Source: an uncultured Bacilli bacterium
GTDB lineage: Bacteria > Bacillota_I > Bacilli_A > RF39 > UBA660
Reading direction: 5' to 3'
Length of the DNA stretch: 35,448 bases
Assembly (NCBI GenBank): GCA_947584955.1
Contig: CANPWS010000001.1
Location: forward strand, 1 to 35,448
In this document: positions 32,785-35,448 of the stretch, in pieces
Numbering within the stretch: position 1 is the stretch's first letter
How the letters are laid out: each line of letters opens with the position of its first letter
Position numbers and translations under genes: made by a program
The notes under the pieces: model-generated
Database searches by the model: none
What the model was told of the DNA's origin: nothing
What the model saw: the letters and a program-made list of their open reading frames with translations, nothing else

Positions 32785-34710
32785 ATGGAAAATAATGAGC
32801 ATTATGATGCTTCGGATATTCAGGTTTTGGAAGGCTTAGAGGCTGTAAGAAAAAGACCTGGTATGTATATTGGTACTACGGATATAAAAGGACTTCACCA
32901 TTTAGTTTGGGAAATTGTTGATAATTCTATTGATGAAGCTTTGGCAGGATATTGTCATAATATTGAAGTTGTTATTAACAAGGATAATTCAATTACTGTA
33001 AAAGATGATGGACGTGGAATTCCTACTGATGTTCATCCTAAGACAATGAAATCTACTGTTGAGACTGTTTATACAGTACTTCATGCTGGAGGTAAATTTG
33101 GCGGAGGTGGATATAAAGTAAGTGGTGGACTACATGGAGTTGGTGCTTCTGTTGTTAATGCTTTAAGTAAATGGGTTGAAGTTAAAGTATATAAAAATGG
33201 AGAAGTAAATTTTATTAGATTTGAAAATGGTGGACATACTATTGAGCCACTTCATGTTATTGAGAAATGTTCTTTAGATAGAACTGGAACAACTGTAACT
33301 TTTAAACCTGATCCAGAAATTTTTGATAGTGAGATATATGATTATGAAACATTAAAAACAAGAATAAGAGAATTAGCTTTTTTAAATCGTGGACTTTCTA
33401 TTACCTTAAGAGATGACCGTGATATGGAGGATACAACTGGTGAGAAATTTCTTTATGAAGGTGGAATTAGTGAATATGTTAAATTTATAAATCAAGGAAA
33501 GACAGTTATTCATGATGATATTATACATTTATCTGGTGAAGAAGATGGGGTATTTTTTGAAGTAGCAATGCAATATAATTCTGGCTATAATGATAATATT
33601 TATTCATTTGTTAATAATATCAATACGCATGATGGAGGTACACATGAAGAAGGAGTACGAAGAGCTCTTACTAGAGTTATTAATAACTATGCTAGAAAAA
33701 ATGGTATATTAAAAGAAAAAGATGATTCATTAACTGGTGATGATGTAAAAGAAGGTCTTACAATGATTGTATCTTGTAAGCATCCTAATCCTCAATTTGA
33801 GGGTCAAACTAAAGGTAGGTTAGGTAATTCTGAGGTTAGAAAATTAGCAGATAATGTCTTTTCTCAGGGATTTGAAAGATTTCTTTTGGAAAATCCTGAT
33901 AGTGCTAAAGCTATTGTTGGAAAGGCAATGTTAGCTTGTAGAGCAAGAAATGCTGCTAGAAAAGCCAGAGAAATTACTAGAAAATCTGATTTAGCTGTTA
34001 CTAATTTCTTTGGTAAACTTTCTGATTGTAAAAGTAAAGATCCAACTATATCTGAAATATTTATAGTCGAAGGAGATAGTGCTGGAGGTTCAGCTAAAAA
34101 GGGAAGAGATGCTTTTACACAGGCTATACTTCCTTTACGTGGAAAAATTTTAAATGTTGAAAAGGCTAGATTGGATAGAGCGTTATCTAATGAAGAAATA
34201 AGAACAATTATTACAGCATTTGGGACAGGAATTGGTGAAGATTTTGATTTATCTAAGTTAAGATATGATAAAATAATTATTATGACTGATGCAGATGTTG
34301 ATGGTGCACATATTAGAGTATTATTACTTACATTATTTTATAGATTTTTTAAACCTATTGTTGAAAAAGGACATGTTTATGCTGCTCAACCACCTTTATT
34401 TAGAATTATGCATGGTAAGACAAGAAAATATGTTTTAACTGATTTAGAAAAAGATGAATATTTGAATTCTCTTCCTGAAAATGTTAGAAATCGTGCAGAA
34501 GTTGCCCGTATGAAAGGATTAGGAGAGATGGATGCTGAAGAACTTAATGAAACAACAATGGATATTGAAAAGAGAGTTCTTAGAAAAATTACTGTTAATG
34601 ATTGTGTTGCAGCTGATGCTATTTTTGAAAAATTAATGGGTGAAGATGTTGAGCCAAGAAGAGAGTTTATTGAGGAGAATGCTAGATTCGTTAAGAATCT
34701 TGATATTTAA
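32785..34710 (+). CDS. gyrB: DNA gyrase subunit B
   Basis: 641 residues. GHKL ATPase domain with [18 protein letters not shown], the [26 protein letters not shown] lid; transducer domain; TOPRIM with [16 protein letters not shown] and metal-binding DADVDGAH; and the C-terminal [13 protein letters not shown] tail. Catalyses ATP-driven negative supercoiling with GyrA. The overall pattern and the gyrA neighbour point to gyrase rather than topoisomerase IV. AAGGGAAAG lies upstream, overlapping the recF end. Confidence 0.98.
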   Translation: MENNEHYDASDIQVLEGLEAVRKRPGMYIGTTDIKGLHHLVWEIVDNSIDEALAGYCHNIEVVINKDNSITVKDDGRGIPTDVHPKTMKSTVETVYTVLHAGGKFGGGGYKVSGGLHGVGASVVNALSKWVEVKVYKNGEVNFIRFENGGHTIEPLHVIEKCSLDRTGTTVTFKPDPEIFDSEIYDYETLKTRIRELAFLNRGLSITLRDDRDMEDTTGEKFLYEGGISEYVKFINQGKTVIHDDIIHLSGEEDGVFFEVAMQYNSGYNDNIYSFVNNINTHDGGTHEEGVRRALTRVINNYARKNGILKEKDDSLTGDDVKEGLTMIVSCKHPNPQFEGQTKGRLGNSEVRKLADNVFSQGFERFLLENPDSAKAIVGKAMLACRARNAARKAREITRKSDLAVTNFFGKLSDCKSKDPTISEIFIVEGDSAGGSAKKGRDAFTQAILPLRGKILNVEKARLDRALSNEEIRTIITAFGTGIGEDFDLSKLRYDKIIIMTDADVDGAHIRVLLLTLFYRFFKPIVEKGHVYAAQPPLFRIMHGKTRKYVLTDLEKDEYLNSLPENVRNRAEVARMKGLGEMDAEELNETTMDIEKRVLRKITVNDCVAADAIFEKLMGEDVEPRREFIEENARFVKNLDI

Positions 34711-34724
34711 AGGGGGTGTAATTT

Positions 34725-35448
34725 ATGGATAATGAAAATTTAGAAAATAATGATAATATTGAATCAAATGATTCAGTTACATTGGATACTAATGATGATT
34801 TTAGTGGTACATTTCATGAAAGGGATAGTTTATCAGAAAATAATATTGTTGATGAAGTAAAGAATTCTTTTCTTGATTATTCAATGAGTGTTATTACTTC
34901 TCGTGCTTTACCTGATTTACGTGATGGTCTAAAGCCTGTTCATAGACGTATTTTATGGAGTATGTATGAATGTGGTTATACACCTGATAAGCCTCATAGA
35001 AAATCTGCTACTACTGTTGGATATGTTATGGGACATTATCATCCTCATGGTGATTCTTCTATATATGAAGCAATGGTTAGATTAGCTCAAGATTTTAATG
35101 AGCGTTATATGCTTATAGATGGCCATGGTAATTTTGGTAATATTGAGGGTGATGGAGCGGCAGCAATGCGTTATACTGAGTCTAAGTTATCAAAAATATC
35201 ACTTGAATTATTACGTGATATTAACAAAAATACTGTTGATATGGATGATAATTTTGATGTAACTAGTAAAGAACCTAGAGTATTACCAAGTAGATTTCCT
35301 AATATATTAGTAAATGGTACAATGGGAATTGCAGTAGGTATGGCTACTAATATTCCTCCACATAATTTGGGAGAAGTAATTGATGGTTGCATAGCTTATA
35401 TTGACAATCCTGACATAGATACTTTGGGTCTTATGGACTATATAAAGG
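34725..35448 (+). CDS. gyrA: DNA gyrase subunit A, 5' portion cut by the window edge
   Basis: 241 residues visible. AGGGGGTG lies 7 bases before ATG, 14 bases after gyrB. Conserved from about residue 45: [70 protein letters not shown] with the active-site Tyr that forms the DNA phosphotyrosine link. The quinolone-region residues Ser and Glu (GDSSIYE) are the ordinary sensitive type. About 35 extra Asp/Asn/Glu/Ser-rich residues precede the usual start; family members usually have about 10-15. The rest of the gene lies outside. Confidence 0.98.
   Translation, partial: MDNENLENNDNIESNDSVTLDTNDDFSGTFHERDSLSENNIVDEVKNSFLDYSMSVITSRALPDLRDGLKPVHRRILWSMYECGYTPDKPHRKSATTVGYVMGHYHPHGDSSIYEAMVRLAQDFNERYMLIDGHGNFGNIEGDGAAAMRYTESKLSKISLELLRDINKNTVDMDDNFDVTSKEPRVLPSRFPNILVNGTMGIAVGMATNIPPHNLGEVIDGCIAYIDNPDIDTLGLMDYIK

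Noticed and set aside
1..35448. Mycoplasma-type code with TGA as Trp, suggested by the extreme AT content
   Set aside because: Conserved Trp positions use TGG and several genes (recF, the VUT pair, yidC) end with TGA at the expected place.
1..35448. CRISPR arrays, tRNA/rRNA genes, insertion sequences, prophage
   Set aside because: No regularly spaced repeats, cloverleaf sequences, transposase motifs or integrases were seen. The short repeats present are origin boxes or hairpins.

Overview
The window is a chromosomal replication-origin region of a very AT-rich, low-GC Gram-positive bacterium (Bacillota, probably class Bacilli). Supporting signs are the gene order rpmH-rnpA-yidC-jag-mnmE-mnmG-rsmG-noc on one side of the origin and dnaA-dnaN-recF-gyrB-gyrA on the other. 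RNA polymerase delta subunit, a ComK-like protein and the spore-coat ATPase SpoIVA are also present, and SpoIVA points to an endospore-forming ancestry. TGG encodes Trp and TGA serves as a stop (for example recF), so the code is standard. An uncultured gut lineage near RF39/Erysipelotrichia-like bacteria would fit, but that is inference.

Layout. 1-3.2 kb: a plus-strand operon of a 52-aa DPGSGS microprotein, a kinase-like/methyltransferase protein and a membrane-anchored sulfatase-like enzyme, probably for a cell-surface polymer. 3.3-5.3 kb: spoIVA behind a sigma-E-like promoter, then HU. 5.6-7.6 kb: a minus-strand operon of two paralogous VUT/YhhQ-type membrane proteins and an HTH-S24 repressor-like protein with an altered catalytic dyad. 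7.75-13.2 kb: single genes and pairs (LOG-family protein, Asn-rich DUF2628 membrane protein, two acyl-CoA-dehydratase-activase-like Fe-S proteins, an unknown membrane-anchored protein). 13.3-15.7 kb: DUF1934, an ArgRS-like protein and rpoE, matching the classical ywiB-argS-rpoE neighbourhood. The ArgRS-like protein has lost its catalytic motifs. 15.8-17.8 kb: a class A PBP. 17.8-25.9 kb: noc to rpmH on the minus strand. 26.0-27.8 kb: a lone HerA-type ATPase. 27.8-28.3 kb and 29.7-29.84 kb: two DnaA-box clusters flanking dnaA (oriC). 28.3 kb to the right edge: dnaA, dnaN, a comK-like gene, recF, gyrB and the start of gyrA.

The core genes handle initiation and supercoiling (DnaA, DnaN, GyrB, GyrA), repair (RecF), nucleoid occlusion (Noc), tRNA/rRNA modification (MnmE, MnmG, RsmG) and ribosome, RNase P and membrane-insertion functions (RpmH, RnpA, YidC, Jag). 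The main oddities are: a catalytically dead ArgRS at the native argS locus; a Noc protein with a Pro/Asn/Met/Gln-rich insert of about 325 residues and no N-terminal membrane helix; a ComK homologue between dnaN and recF; a 13-codon reading frame overlapping the recF start; a solitary HerA beside oriC; and the first operon's microprotein plus kinase-like methyltransferase. I see no CRISPR array, tRNA, rRNA, transposase or parS site in the window.
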